Positions 1 to 8,671 of a stretch of 41,002 bases of DNA are shown here, in pieces. The notes beneath the pieces were generated by a model, which searched no databases, was not told the origin of the DNA, and saw only the letters and a program-made list of their open reading frames with translations. The stretch's first letter is position 1. Each line of letters opens with the position of its first letter. Position numbers and translations under genes: made by a program. Source of the stretch: SIG607 sp045586405 (GTDB taxonomy: Bacteria > Bacillota > Clostridia > Oscillospirales > Acutalibacteraceae); contig JAZNAG010000086.1 in the NCBI GenBank assembly GCA_045586405.1, positions 1 through 41,002 on the forward strand, read 5' to 3'.

Positions 1-1321
1 GGGGATGAAGTCTTATTGCTCTGCCTTCTACGAGAATCGGCTCGAACGCCTGAATACCGAGACGGTGAAGCGTTGGTGCACGGTTAAGAAGCACGGGATG
101 CTCGCGGATTACGCTTTCAAGCACATCCCAGACCTCGGGGGTTGCACGTTCAACACGCTTTTTAGCGTCCTTAATATTAGAGGATTTACCGGTTGCAACA
201 AGCTGCTTCATAACGAAGGGCTTGAACAGCTCCAACGCCATCTCCTTGGGGAGACCGCACTGGTAGATCTTGAGTTCGGGACCTACGACGATAACGGAAC
301 GGCCGGAGTAGTCAACACGTTTACCGAGAAGGTTCTGACGGAAACGTCCCTGTTTACCCTTAAGCATATCGGAAAGAGACTTAAGAGCACGGTTATTCGC
401 ACCGGTTACAGCTTTGCCGCGACGGCCGTTATCAATAAGAGCATCAACAGCTTCCTGAAGCATACGCTTTTCGTTACGAACGATTATATCAGGAGCATGA
501 AGTTCAAGAAGTCTCTTTAAACGGTTGTTACGGTTAATAACACGACGATAAAGGTCGTTTAAGTCACTTGTAGCAAAACGGCCACCGTCAAGCTGTACCA
601 TAGGACGAATATCAGGAGGAATTACGGGCAGAACGTCAAGAATCATCCACTCGGGACGGTTACCTGAAATACGGAATGCCTCTAAAACCTCAAGACGCTT
701 TAAAACGCGTATGCGTTTCTGACCGCTTGCAGTTTCAAGTTCCTGACGGAGCTCTGCACAGGCCTGTTCAAGATCGATTTCACAAAGAAGCTTTTTAATA
801 GCCTCTGCGCCCATTTCGGCAACAAAATCGTCCTCATATTTTTCACGCATATCACGATACTGCTTTTCGTTTAAAAGCTGTTTCTTCTCAAGAGGAGTAT
901 TACCGGGATCGGTAACAATATATTGAGAAAAATACAGTACCTGTTCAAGAGCCTTAGGAGAAATATCCAAAGCAAGTCCCATACGTGAAGGAATTGTCTT
1001 GAAGTACCAGATGTGTGAAACGGGAGCAGCAAGCTCTATGGTACCCATACGCTCTCTGCGGACCTTTGCACGTGTTACTTCAACACCGCAGCGTTCACAA
1101 ATCTTACCTTTATAACGAATACGCTTATATTTACCGCAATGGCACTCCCAGTCCTTAGTAGGTCCAAAAATGCGTTCACAATAAAGACCGTGTTGTTCGG
1201 GCTTTAAGGTACGGTAGTTTATAGTTTCCGGCTTTGTAACTTCGCCGTAAGACCAGCTTCTGATCTGTTCAGGAGACGCAAGTCCTATTTTAATAGACTC
1301 ATATTCAATATTGTTATCCAT
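1..1321 (-). CDS. rpoC: DNA-directed RNA polymerase subunit beta' (RpoC), N-terminal part, cut by window edge
   Basis: This is the beta' subunit of RNA polymerase, which with beta forms the catalytic cleft. About 440 codons are present. The start is the ATG whose complement lies at 1319-1321, preceded by GGAGG. The N-terminal zinc finger is visible as C60-x-C62 and C75-x2-C78. Further on come VDYSGRSVIVVGP and the RAPTLHR block. The window ends just after AIRLHP, before the catalytic NADFDGD motif, which must lie outside. It begins 14 bases after the rpoB stop codon, so the two are co-transcribed. The first 350 or so bases are richer in G+C (31, 33 and 30 per 60 in the first three lines) and use more GAG, CTC, GCG and CCG codons than the 5' part of the gene. 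Identification is certain. Confidence 0.98.
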   Translation of the reverse strand, partial: MDNNIEYESIKIGLASPEQIRSWSYGEVTKPETINYRTLKPEQHGLYCERIFGPTKDWECHCGKYKRIRYKGKICERCGVEVTRAKVRRERMGTIELAAPVSHIWYFKTIPSRMGLALDISPKALEQVLYFSQYIVTDPGNTPLEKKQLLNEKQYRDMREKYEDDFVAEMGAEAIKKLLCEIDLEQACAELRQELETASGQKRIRVLKRLEVLEAFRISGNRPEWMILDVLPVIPPDIRPMVQLDGGRFATSDLNDLYRRVINRNNRLKRLLELHAPDIIVRNEKRMLQEAVDALIDNGRRGKAVTGANNRALKSLSDMLKGKQGRFRQNLLGKRVDYSGRSVIVVGPELKIYQCGLPKEMALELFKPFVMKQLVATGKSSNIKDAKKRVERATPEVWDVLESVIREHPVLLNRAPTLHRLGIQAFEPILVEGRAIRLHP

Positions 1322-1335
1322 TCGCGTTTCCTCCA

Positions 1336-4300
1336 TTAAATATTATCATCTAAATCAGAATAATCATCGTTTGCAGCTTCTGCTATTTCCTCACCGTTTT
1401 CATCCTGAAGAGTATAACCGTCAAGATTTCCTTCAAGCACGGTTTCTTCCTCAAGGGTTTCGTCGGGTGCGGGAACAAAAGGCAAACCAATATCATCATC
1501 TTCGTCGTAGGTCTGCTTAAGATCGATTTCATTATTATCGGCATCAAGCACCTTAACATCAAGACCTAATGACTGAAGTTCTTTAATAAGAACCTTAAAG
1601 GACTCAGGAACACCGGCCTTAGGCACATTCTGACCTTTGACAATAGATTCGTAGGTCTTTACACGTCCAACAACGTCGTCAGACTTAACAGTAAGAATTT
1701 CCTGAAGTGTATATGCAGCGCCATAAGCTTCAAGAGCCCAAACTTCCATTTCACCGAAACGCTGTCCACCAAACTGTGCCTTACCGCCAAGAGGCTGCTG
1801 AGTAACCAGTGAGTAAGGACCGGTAGAACGGGCGTGAATCTTATCATCAACAAGGTGATGGAGCTTGAGGTAATACATATAACCTACAGTTACAGGGTTG
1901 TCAAAACGCTCACCGGTACGGCCATCGTTCAAGAAGGTCTTACCGTCAACAACCTTAAGTTTACCTTCATTTGCAAGTGCTTTAAGAGCTGCTTCATCAT
2001 TACGAACAGCGTCGTCAAGACGGCGAATATCCTTCTTTCCGTCTTCAGCAATTACTTCTTCAACAAGAAGCTTACCTGCAAGAGGTTCAAGGAAACACTG
2101 TGTATCAACATTAAAGAGAATGTCACGGCATACACCTGCTTCAATAAAGGACTGAATAATATCAGATTCGTGAGCGCCGTCGAATACAGGTGTACAAATC
2201 TTCCAGCCGAGCTTGCTTGCAGCATATCCAAGATGCACTTCAAGCACCTGACCGATATTCATACGAGAAGGAACGCCCAAAGGATTAAGAACTATATCCA
2301 GTGGTGTACCATCGGGCAGATAAGGCATATCCTCACTGGGTAAAATACGGGAAACTACACCCTTATTACCGTGACGACCTGCCATCTTATCACCAACAGA
2401 GATTTTTCTCTTTTGTGCAATATAGCAGCGAACAACAAGATTTACACCGGGGCTGAGTTCAGAAGAATTGGTACGGTCGAATACCTTAACATCAACGATA
2501 GTACCATATTCACCGTGAGGTACGCGAAGTGAAGTATCTCGCACTTCCCTTGCTTTCTCACCGAAAATAGCGCGAAGAAGTCTTTCTTCGGCAGTAAGCT
2601 CAGTTTCACCCTTAGGTGTAACCTTACCTACAAGTATATCACCTGCAGTTACTTCTGCACCGATACGGATAATACCGCGCTCGTCAAGGTCACGAAGAGC
2701 ATCTTCACCAACGTTGGGAATATCTCTGGTGATATCTTCAGGTCCAAGCTTAGTATCTCTTGCCTCAATTTCATATTCTTCAATATGAATAGAAGTATAC
2801 ATATCCTCGCGAACGAGTTTTTCGTTGATTAAAACAGCGTCCTCGTAGTTATAACCTTCCCAGGTCATAAAGCCGATAAGAGCATTTCTACCAAGACTGA
2901 TTTCACCGTTGCTGGTAGCAGGACCGTCAGCAATTACTTCTTTGGCAGCCACTTTCTGACCTACGTTTACAATAGGCTTCTGGTTTATACAGGTGCCGTG
3001 ATTAGAACGAAGGAACTTAATGAGGTTATACTCATCAATTTCGCCGTTTTCAGCCTTAATACGTATAGTATCGGCAGAAACAGATGCAACAGTACCTGCA
3101 CGCTCAGCTAAAACAACAACGCCTGAGTCAACAGCTGCTTTATATTCCATACCGGTAGCAACGATAGGACTTTCGGTTTTGAGAAGCGGAACAGCCTGCT
3201 TCTGCATGTTTGAACCCATGAGTGCACGGTTGGTATCATCGTTTTCAAGGAAGGGTATCATTGCGGTAGCAACAGAAACAACCATCTTCGGAGAAACGTC
3301 CATAAAGTCAGCACGGGAAGATTCAATTTCAAGGAAACCGTCACGATAACGAACGTTAACCTTAGGACGAGCAAAGCAGCCCTTTTCATCTAAAGGCTCA
3401 TTAGCCTGAGCTACATAATAATCGTCCTCTTCGTCAGCAGTCATATATACAACTTCATCAAGAACTCTGCCGGTAGCCTTGTCAACACGGCGGAAAGGAG
3501 CCTCAATAAAGCCGTAATCATTTATACGAGCATAGGTAGCAAGGTAAGATATAAGACCGATGTTAGGACCTTCAGGAGTCTCGATAGGACACATACGTCC
3601 GTAATGGGTATAGTGAACGTCACGAACTTCGAAGGAAGCACGATCTCTGGACAGACCGCCGGGACCCAGTGCAGACAGACGACGCTTATGTGTAAGTTCA
3701 GAAAGCGGGTTGGTCTGATCCATAAACTGAGAAAGGGGTGAAGAACCAAAAAATTCTTTTATAGCAGCAACTACAGGACGGATATTTATAAGTGACTGAG
3801 GAGTAGCATTTTCAATATCCTGAGCCTGAAGTGTCATTTTTTCGCGAACAACACGTTCCATACGTGAGAAGCCGATACGGAACTGGTTCTGAAGAAGTTC
3901 GCCTACAGAACGGATACGACGGTTACCGAGATGGTCGATATCATCAGTAGAGCCAACGCCGTTATGAAGATTTACGAAATAGTTAATAGATGCAAAAATA
4001 TCATCTACAGTAATGTGTTTGGGTATAAGGTTATCAACATTTGCAGAAATCGCTTCTTTTATAGAGGCTTCATCTGTGTTGTTTTCAAGAATTTCCTTAA
4101 GACAGGCAAAAGAAACTTCTTCATTGATACGCTCATCAACATCAAAGCTGACAAAATCTTTGATATTAACCATACCGTTAGAAAGAACCTTAACTTCTTT
4201 CTTATTGCCCTCAACATCAGTAGTATAAATGTAAACGCCGTTTACACCTTTACGCTGAATTTCGAGAGCAGCTTCTTTGGTAAGCGTAGTATCAGGCTCA

Positions 4301-5223
4301 GCAATTATTTCACCTGTCATAGGATCAATAACAGGACGTGAAACAACATGGCCTGCAATACGAGAGCCTATAGCAAGCTTCTTATTATACTTATAACGAC
4401 CAACACGTGAAATATCATAACGACGGGCGTCAAAGAAAAGCTGTGAAAGATAGTTTTCAGCACCTTCTACCGTTACAGGCTCACTGGGACGAAGCTTTTT
4501 ATAAAGTTCGATCAATGCATCAGATTTGGTAGAAAGACCGTCAGCATCCATAGTAGCCGAGAGACATTCGTCACTACCGAAAAGTTCGGTAATCTGATCA
4601 TTGGTTTCAACGCCAAGAGAACGAATAAGAACAGTTACGGGTATTTTGCGGTTTTTATCTATACGTACATAAAGTACATCATTCATTGACGATTCGTACT
4701 CAAGCCATGCACCGCGGTTAGGAATAATAGTAGATGTAAAAAGAGGCTTACCGGTTTTAACATCGGCAGTAACATCATAATATACACCCGGTGAACGAAC
4801 AAGCTGAGAAACTACAGTACGTTCAGCACCGTTAATAACGAAAGTACCCGACTCGGTCATTAACGGGAAGTCGCCCATAAATACTTCGCTTTCCTTTATC
4901 TCGCCTGTTTCGTTGTTAAGAAGACGGGCAGTAACGCGAAGAGGTGCAGCATAAGTTGTATCTCTTGCTTTACATTCCGTAACATCATACTTTGGCTTTT
5001 CGTCGATTCTGTAATCGATGAAATTAAGAACGAGATTACCGGTATAGTCGGTAATGATCGTATCCTCAAGAACTTCTTTCAGTCCTTTCTCGATAAACCA
5101 ATTGTATGAATTCTTCTGAATCTCAATAAGGTTGGGCATATCCACAACTTCATTGATCTTTGAAAATGTCATACGAGTGTTTTTTCCCAGTTGAACAGGT
5201 TTTACCTTAACTGTTGTCTCCAT
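1336..5223 (-). CDS. rpoB: DNA-directed RNA polymerase subunit beta (RpoB)
   Basis: This is the 1295-residue beta subunit of RNA polymerase, complete from ATG at 5223 to TAA at 1336. The rifampicin-binding region, near residues 490-525, reads SQFMDQTNPLSELTHKRRL. The residues matching E. coli Q513, D516, H526 and S531 are all wild type, so nothing predicts rifampicin resistance. Other family blocks are PIETPEGPNIGLI, the GDKMAGRHGNKG motif near residue 945, and the C-terminal GGKAQFGGQRFGEMEVWALEAYGA. The C-terminus ends in an acidic tail. The gene has its own promoter and a leader of about 145 bases. rplJ and rplL, the usual upstream neighbours, are absent. Confidence 0.99.
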   Translation of the reverse strand: METTVKVKPVQLGKNTRMTFSKINEVVDMPNLIEIQKNSYNWFIEKGLKEVLEDTIITDYTGNLVLNFIDYRIDEKPKYDVTECKARDTTYAAPLRVTARLLNNETGEIKESEVFMGDFPLMTESGTFVINGAERTVVSQLVRSPGVYYDVTADVKTGKPLFTSTIIPNRGAWLEYESSMNDVLYVRIDKNRKIPVTVLIRSLGVETNDQITELFGSDECLSATMDADGLSTKSDALIELYKKLRPSEPVTVEGAENYLSQLFFDARRYDISRVGRYKYNKKLAIGSRIAGHVVSRPVIDPMTGEIIAEPDTTLTKEAALEIQRKGVNGVYIYTTDVEGNKKEVKVLSNGMVNIKDFVSFDVDERINEEVSFACLKEILENNTDEASIKEAISANVDNLIPKHITVDDIFASINYFVNLHNGVGSTDDIDHLGNRRIRSVGELLQNQFRIGFSRMERVVREKMTLQAQDIENATPQSLINIRPVVAAIKEFFGSSPLSQFMDQTNPLSELTHKRRLSALGPGGLSRDRASFEVRDVHYTHYGRMCPIETPEGPNIGLISYLATYARINDYGFIEAPFRRVDKATGRVLDEVVYMTADEEDDYYVAQANEPLDEKGCFARPKVNVRYRDGFLEIESSRADFMDVSPKMVVSVATAMIPFLENDDTNRALMGSNMQKQAVPLLKTESPIVATGMEYKAAVDSGVVVLAERAGTVASVSADTIRIKAENGEIDEYNLIKFLRSNHGTCINQKPIVNVGQKVAAKEVIADGPATSNGEISLGRNALIGFMTWEGYNYEDAVLINEKLVREDMYTSIHIEEYEIEARDTKLGPEDITRDIPNVGEDALRDLDERGIIRIGAEVTAGDILVGKVTPKGETELTAEERLLRAIFGEKAREVRDTSLRVPHGEYGTIVDVKVFDRTNSSELSPGVNLVVRCYIAQKRKISVGDKMAGRHGNKGVVSRILPSEDMPYLPDGTPLDIVLNPLGVPSRMNIGQVLEVHLGYAASKLGWKICTPVFDGAHESDIIQSFIEAGVCRDILFNVDTQCFLEPLAGKLLVEEVIAEDGKKDIRRLDDAVRNDEAALKALANEGKLKVVDGKTFLNDGRTGERFDNPVTVGYMYYLKLHHLVDDKIHARSTGPYSLVTQQPLGGKAQFGGQRFGEMEVWALEAYGAAYTLQEILTVKSDDVVGRVKTYESIVKGQNVPKAGVPESFKVLIKELQSLGLDVKVLDADNNEIDLKQTYDEDDDIGLPFVPAPDETLEEETVLEGNLDGYTLQDENGEEIAEAANDDYSDLDDNI

Positions 5224-5255
5224 AGGTTTTCAATCACTCCTCTTATATTTTACGG

Positions 5256-5339
5256 CCTAAAAACCGCGAAGAAAAAACCCTAATAATGCGGTTTACAGCC
5301 TGTCATATAACGACGCTTATACACATATTTATGTATAAG
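5256..5339 (-). other. rpoB leader with two possible hairpins
   Basis: The rpoB leader contains two inverted repeats. One pairs 5316-5323 with 5332-5339 (CTTATACA / TGTATAAG). The other pairs 5261-5267 with 5288-5294 (AAACCGC / GCGGTTT), has a loop of about 20 bases and is followed on the minus strand by a short T run. The second could be a weak attenuator, but the stem is short and I can name no known leader family. This is only a structural observation. Confidence 0.25.
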
Positions 5340-5373
5340 AGAGCCATAATACCCCATCATTCAGTGAATACTT

Positions 5374-5402
5374 ATTATATTACACATTTTGGCAATAGTC
5401 AA
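5374..5402 (-). promoter_or_regulatory. Sigma-A promoter of rpoBC
   Basis: On the minus strand, TTGACT (5402-5397) and a perfect TATAAT (5379-5374) are separated by 17 bases. It lies downstream of the terminator of the preceding lipoprotein gene, so rpoBC is an independent transcription unit. Confidence 0.85.
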
Positions 5403-5423
5403 GACCTTTTTTACATATTTTAG

Positions 5424-5456
5424 AAAAAAATAACCGCCTGATTTTCTCAGGCGGTT
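5424..5456 (-). terminator. Rho-independent terminator after the FKBP-like lipoprotein gene
   Basis: The stem AACCGCCTGA / TCAGGCGGTT (5432-5456) is followed on the minus strand by a T run, the complement of A's at 5424-5430. It lies just past the stop codon at 5462 and ends the prmA-prfB-lipoprotein unit before the rpoB promoter. Confidence 0.85.
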
Positions 5457-5461
5457 TTGTG

Positions 5462-6481
5462 TTATGATTTTTCAGTTACCTTTACCATCTCTGCGAGTTT
5501 TTCCATCATAGTATTGTTAACATAAACAAATTCCAAAAAGTTATTGCCATACTCTTCAACAATAGTCTCGGCTGTAGTGCTATTCATTTCTGCCAATTCT
5601 TTAACGTCGGCATCAACTGCTTCCTTTGTTACCACCAGACCAAGTTTATCGAAAATACCGTAGCAAATAATTTCTTCAGTAAGTACTTCGGTTTTAAAGG
5701 CTGATTCAGTGATTTGATAATAAGAAAGCAAATCTGCAAAAGTCATACCGTTAGAAGTAGCCAAATCGGTATAGTATGTTTTATGATACTCATAGCAGTT
5801 GCCGTCTTTATCGGGAGGAAGCTCGTCAACCTTACAATTACTCATAATATAGGTGTAAATGCTGTTTTTTACAGCTCTGTCTTTAAGGTCTTTATTGTAA
5901 GCCTCAGCATTCTCAAAGCCTGCCTTTTTAGCAAACTCCTCATTTACTTCGCTGTAAGGGCGAGCAATTTTATTTACCTTTACGGTAAACACAGCCTTAG
6001 CACCCGAAAGAGTTATTTTCTCTTTTCCTGTTGCAAGGTCGGTAGAATCGCCGTAGTCAGCCGGGAAGGTTACGTTAACATCAACGGTCTGTCCTACAGC
6101 TACGCCAATAAGCTGATCTTCAAAGCCCTCAATAAATGTATCTGAGCCGATTGTGAGGTCATAACCGGTAGAAGTACCGCCGGTAAATGCAACACCGTTA
6201 ACCTTACCTGCATAATCAATATTTGCTATATCGCCCTCTGCAACCTTACCTTCTTTAACCTCATAGGTATAAGCGCTGAAGTCTGATGACAGCAAATTGT
6301 CCTCTATTTCTTTATATTCTTTTGAATTGCAGTCAACAGTTATGTTTTCAAGGTCGCACAGCTCTATATATTTCTCAACGCCCTTAATATAGTTCAATCT
6401 ATCGAGTTTCTTTCCTCCGCAGCCTGCAAGGCAGAGAACAACCATCACTGCTGCAATTACTACTGATAAAATCTTTTTCAT
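5462..6481 (-). CDS. Lipoprotein with FKBP/trigger-factor-like peptidyl-prolyl isomerase domain
   Basis: This 339-residue protein starts with a lipoprotein signal: a basic MKK, a hydrophobic stretch and the lipobox LAGC with Cys21 as the lipidated residue. Residues of about 82-175 look like an FKBP-type fold of the trigger factor kind, with GDIANIDYAGKVNG, IGSDTFIEGFEDQLIG and a following TFPADYG. A helical C-terminal half of about 160 residues resembles the trigger factor C-domain. No N-terminal ribosome-binding domain is seen. I infer an extracytoplasmic folding catalyst or chaperone anchored to the outer face of the membrane, comparable in place to PrsA although PrsA uses a parvulin domain. 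It starts 18 bases after prfB ends and is followed by a terminator. The domain call is good; the biological role is inferred. Confidence 0.8.
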   Translation of the reverse strand: MKKILSVVIAAVMVVLCLAGCGGKKLDRLNYIKGVEKYIELCDLENITVDCNSKEYKEIEDNLLSSDFSAYTYEVKEGKVAEGDIANIDYAGKVNGVAFTGGTSTGYDLTIGSDTFIEGFEDQLIGVAVGQTVDVNVTFPADYGDSTDLATGKEKITLSGAKAVFTVKVNKIARPYSEVNEEFAKKAGFENAEAYNKDLKDRAVKNSIYTYIMSNCKVDELPPDKDGNCYEYHKTYYTDLATSNGMTFADLLSYYQITESAFKTEVLTEEIICYGIFDKLGLVVTKEAVDADVKELAEMNSTTAETIVEEYGNNFLEFVYVNNTMMEKLAEMVKVTEKS

Positions 6482-6499
6482 TTCTATTTTCCTCTCTTT

Positions 6500-7621
6500 T
6501 TAATTATTTGAAAGCTGTCCCGAAGAAGCAGCTTTAAGATATGCATTTATAAAGCCATCGATATCGCCATCCATAACAGCATTTATGTTGGCGTATTCAA
6601 AGCCGGTACGATGGTCTTTAGCCAGAGTGTAAGGCATAAATACGTATGAACGAATTTGAGAGCCCCAAGCTATTTCCTTTTGAACACCCTTAATATCCTC
6701 AATTTTATCAAGGTGTTCCCTTTCCTTTATCTCAACAAGCTTTGATTTAAGCATACGAAGACAGGTATCTTTGTTTTGGAACTGGCTTCGCTCCGTCTGA
6801 CAGGCAACCACTATACCTGTAGGTATGTGAGTGATTCGCACAGCCGATGAGGTTTTATTGATATGCTGACCGCCAGCACCGCTGGAACGGTAGGTATCTA
6901 TTTTTAAATCTTCTTCACGGATATTGATTTCAACATCGTCGGTAATTTCGGGCATAACTTCAAGAGAAGCAAAAGAGGTATGTCTTCTTCCTGACGAATC
7001 AAAGGGCGAAACTCGAACTAAGCGGTGAACTCCGTGTTCACTCTTTAAATATCCGTAAGCGTTAAGACCTTCTATGGTAAGGGTTGCGCTTTTAAGACCT
7101 GCTTCGTCGCCGTCAAGAAAGTCAACCATTGAGGTTTTAAAACCGTGACGCTCTGCCCATCTTGTAAACAGGCGGACAAGCATCTGATTCCAGTCCTGCG
7201 CTTCGGTACCGCCCGCTCCGGCGTGGAAAGTAAGAATTGCATTATTCTTATCGTATTCACCGATAAGCAGAGTTTCAAGTTTTTGAGCTTCAAGGTTTTT
7301 CTCATAGTTTTCAATATCCGAAACAATGTCGGAAAGCATTGATTCGTCCTCTTCTTCATCTGCCATTTCAATAAGTACGAGAATATCATCATAGCTTGAA
7401 ACAAGTTTATCGTAAGCCTCTACCTTATTTTTAAGAGAGCCCAGTTTTTGCAGTACCTCTTGTGATTTTTCAGGATCATCCCAAAATGAGTTTTCTGCCG
7501 TTTTATACTCAAGCTTATCAATTTCCATCTTAAGCGAATCGTAAGAAATGGCATCTTTAAGGTCCACCATTTCATTATGATACGCTGTTATACGTTGTTT
7601 TAGTTCTTCAAAGACTAACAT
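6500..7621 (-). CDS. prfB: Peptide chain release factor 2
   Basis: RF2 recognises UGA and UAA stop codons and triggers peptide release. The 373-residue protein has the SPF anticodon-like motif (VRVSPFDSSGRR, near residue 205) and the catalytic GGQ loop (SSGAGGQHINKTSSAVR, near residue 250). The reading frame is open from the first codon. Where many bacteria carry the CUU-UGA programmed frameshift near codon 25, this gene reads LKDAISYDSLK with no stop, so the classical autoregulatory frameshift is absent. The start ATG is two bases after the prmA stop codon, so the pair is tightly coupled. Confidence 0.97.
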   Translation of the reverse strand: MLVFEELKQRITAYHNEMVDLKDAISYDSLKMEIDKLEYKTAENSFWDDPEKSQEVLQKLGSLKNKVEAYDKLVSSYDDILVLIEMADEEEDESMLSDIVSDIENYEKNLEAQKLETLLIGEYDKNNAILTFHAGAGGTEAQDWNQMLVRLFTRWAERHGFKTSMVDFLDGDEAGLKSATLTIEGLNAYGYLKSEHGVHRLVRVSPFDSSGRRHTSFASLEVMPEITDDVEINIREEDLKIDTYRSSGAGGQHINKTSSAVRITHIPTGIVVACQTERSQFQNKDTCLRMLKSKLVEIKEREHLDKIEDIKGVQKEIAWGSQIRSYVFMPYTLAKDHRTGFEYANINAVMDGDIDGFINAYLKAASSGQLSNN

Positions 7622-7623
7622 AA

Positions 7624-8547
7624 TTACTCCTTAGCCATTATAGTAAAAGCATACCAGTTATCCCGTCTTAGTTCTTCTTTTATTTTAAAACCAAAACGAG
7701 TAAAAGCTTCTTTAACATCATCTGCACGGGTATCTATTATTCCCGAAGCGATAAGTATACTGTTTTTATTCATATACTCTGAAACATTTTCGAGAAGCCT
7801 TATAATTACATCTGCAACAATATTTGCGCAGACAATATCAAATTTACCGCTTACCTTTTCAGCAAGGTCTCCGTGGATGTACTGAGTTTTATGGGCAACG
7901 CCGTTCATAGCCGCATTGCCCTGTGCTACCCTTACAGCAGCTTCATCAATATCAACGCCCACTGCGCACTCTGCGCCAAGTAATACACCTGCAATACTGA
8001 GTATACCGCTTCCGCAACCTATATCAAGCAAGGTACTGTTCTCATTAGTATACTTTTCAAGCAGCTGAAGACAAAGAGAAGTAGTAGCGTGCGTACCCGT
8101 ACCGAAAGCGGCGCCGGGATTTATTTTAAGTACACTTCTATTATCTTTATTTTCATATTCTTCCCACTCCGGAACTACGGCAAGGCGTTTTCCTATTTCA
8201 GTTGAATGAAAGAACTTTTTCCAATATTCATTCCAGTCGATATCCTTTATAGAGGAAAAAGAAATATCATAATTTATACCCAAGGCACAAAGGCGTTCTT
8301 TAAGATATTCAATATGCTCCGTAAAATCTTCGTTTTTATCGGCATAAATGTGAATAAGCGAAATATCTCTATCCTTTGCAATAAGCGCTTCATCAATAAG
8401 GTCTACGTGGGCTATTTCAAAAGCCTCTGTTTCAAGGTCGGAATAATCTTCTATATAAATGCCGTAGGGCACTGTCATATTTGCAATAGCCGTTGTTGTT
8501 TCACAGTCTTTGGTGGGCACTTTTATTATAATTTCAAGCCAGTCCAT
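7624..8547 (-). CDS. prmA: Ribosomal protein L11 methyltransferase
   Basis: PrmA uses S-adenosylmethionine to methylate ribosomal protein L11. The 307-residue protein has the PrmA signature NPGAAFGTGTHATT (near residue 143), followed by the class I methyltransferase motif LDIGCGSGILSIAG (near residue 172) and an acidic VGVDIDEAAV strand. The motif after strand 4 is CANIVADVI, which fits the family NI[V/L]A. An AGGAG lies six bases before the start. It is the first gene of the prmA-prfB-lipoprotein unit. In many Firmicutes prmA sits beside dnaJ; here it does not. Confidence 0.95.
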   Translation of the reverse strand: MDWLEIIIKVPTKDCETTTAIANMTVPYGIYIEDYSDLETEAFEIAHVDLIDEALIAKDRDISLIHIYADKNEDFTEHIEYLKERLCALGINYDISFSSIKDIDWNEYWKKFFHSTEIGKRLAVVPEWEEYENKDNRSVLKINPGAAFGTGTHATTSLCLQLLEKYTNENSTLLDIGCGSGILSIAGVLLGAECAVGVDIDEAAVRVAQGNAAMNGVAHKTQYIHGDLAEKVSGKFDIVCANIVADVIIRLLENVSEYMNKNSILIASGIIDTRADDVKEAFTRFGFKIKEELRRDNWYAFTIMAKE

Positions 8548-8573
8548 AACATTCTCCTATACATATATGCTCT

Positions 8574-8601
8574 ATTGTACCATACATTAGTGATTTTGCA
8601 A
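8574..8601 (-). promoter_or_regulatory. Sigma-A promoter of the prmA-prfB unit
   Basis: On the minus strand, TTGCAA (8601-8596), 16 bases, then TACAAT (8579-8574), about 27 bases before the prmA start. It lies back-to-back with the plus-strand promoter of the P-type ATPase. Confidence 0.6.
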
Positions 8602-8615
8602 AGCATTTTTATGTA

Positions 8616-8644
8616 TTGATTTATTTTTTTTATTATAGTATAAT
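8616..8644 (+). promoter_or_regulatory. Sigma-A promoter of the P-type ATPase gene
   Basis: TTGATT (8616-8621), 17 bases, then a perfect TATAAT (8639-8644). The start codon follows at 8672 after a G-rich GTGGGGG ribosome binding site. Confidence 0.75.
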
Positions 8645-8671
8645 TAGTTAAATTGCTCGTGGGGGTATTTT

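Noticed and set aside
5..520. Open frame of 171 codons on the plus strand at the left edge
   Set aside because: It is antisense to rpoC, whose conserved blocks are certain on the minus strand.
1834..2343. Plus-strand open frame of 169 codons
   Set aside because: It is an antisense shadow of rpoB; no ribosome site and no family features.
3655..3750. Rifampicin resistance changes in rpoB
   Set aside because: All main resistance positions of the rifampicin region carry the wild-type residues.
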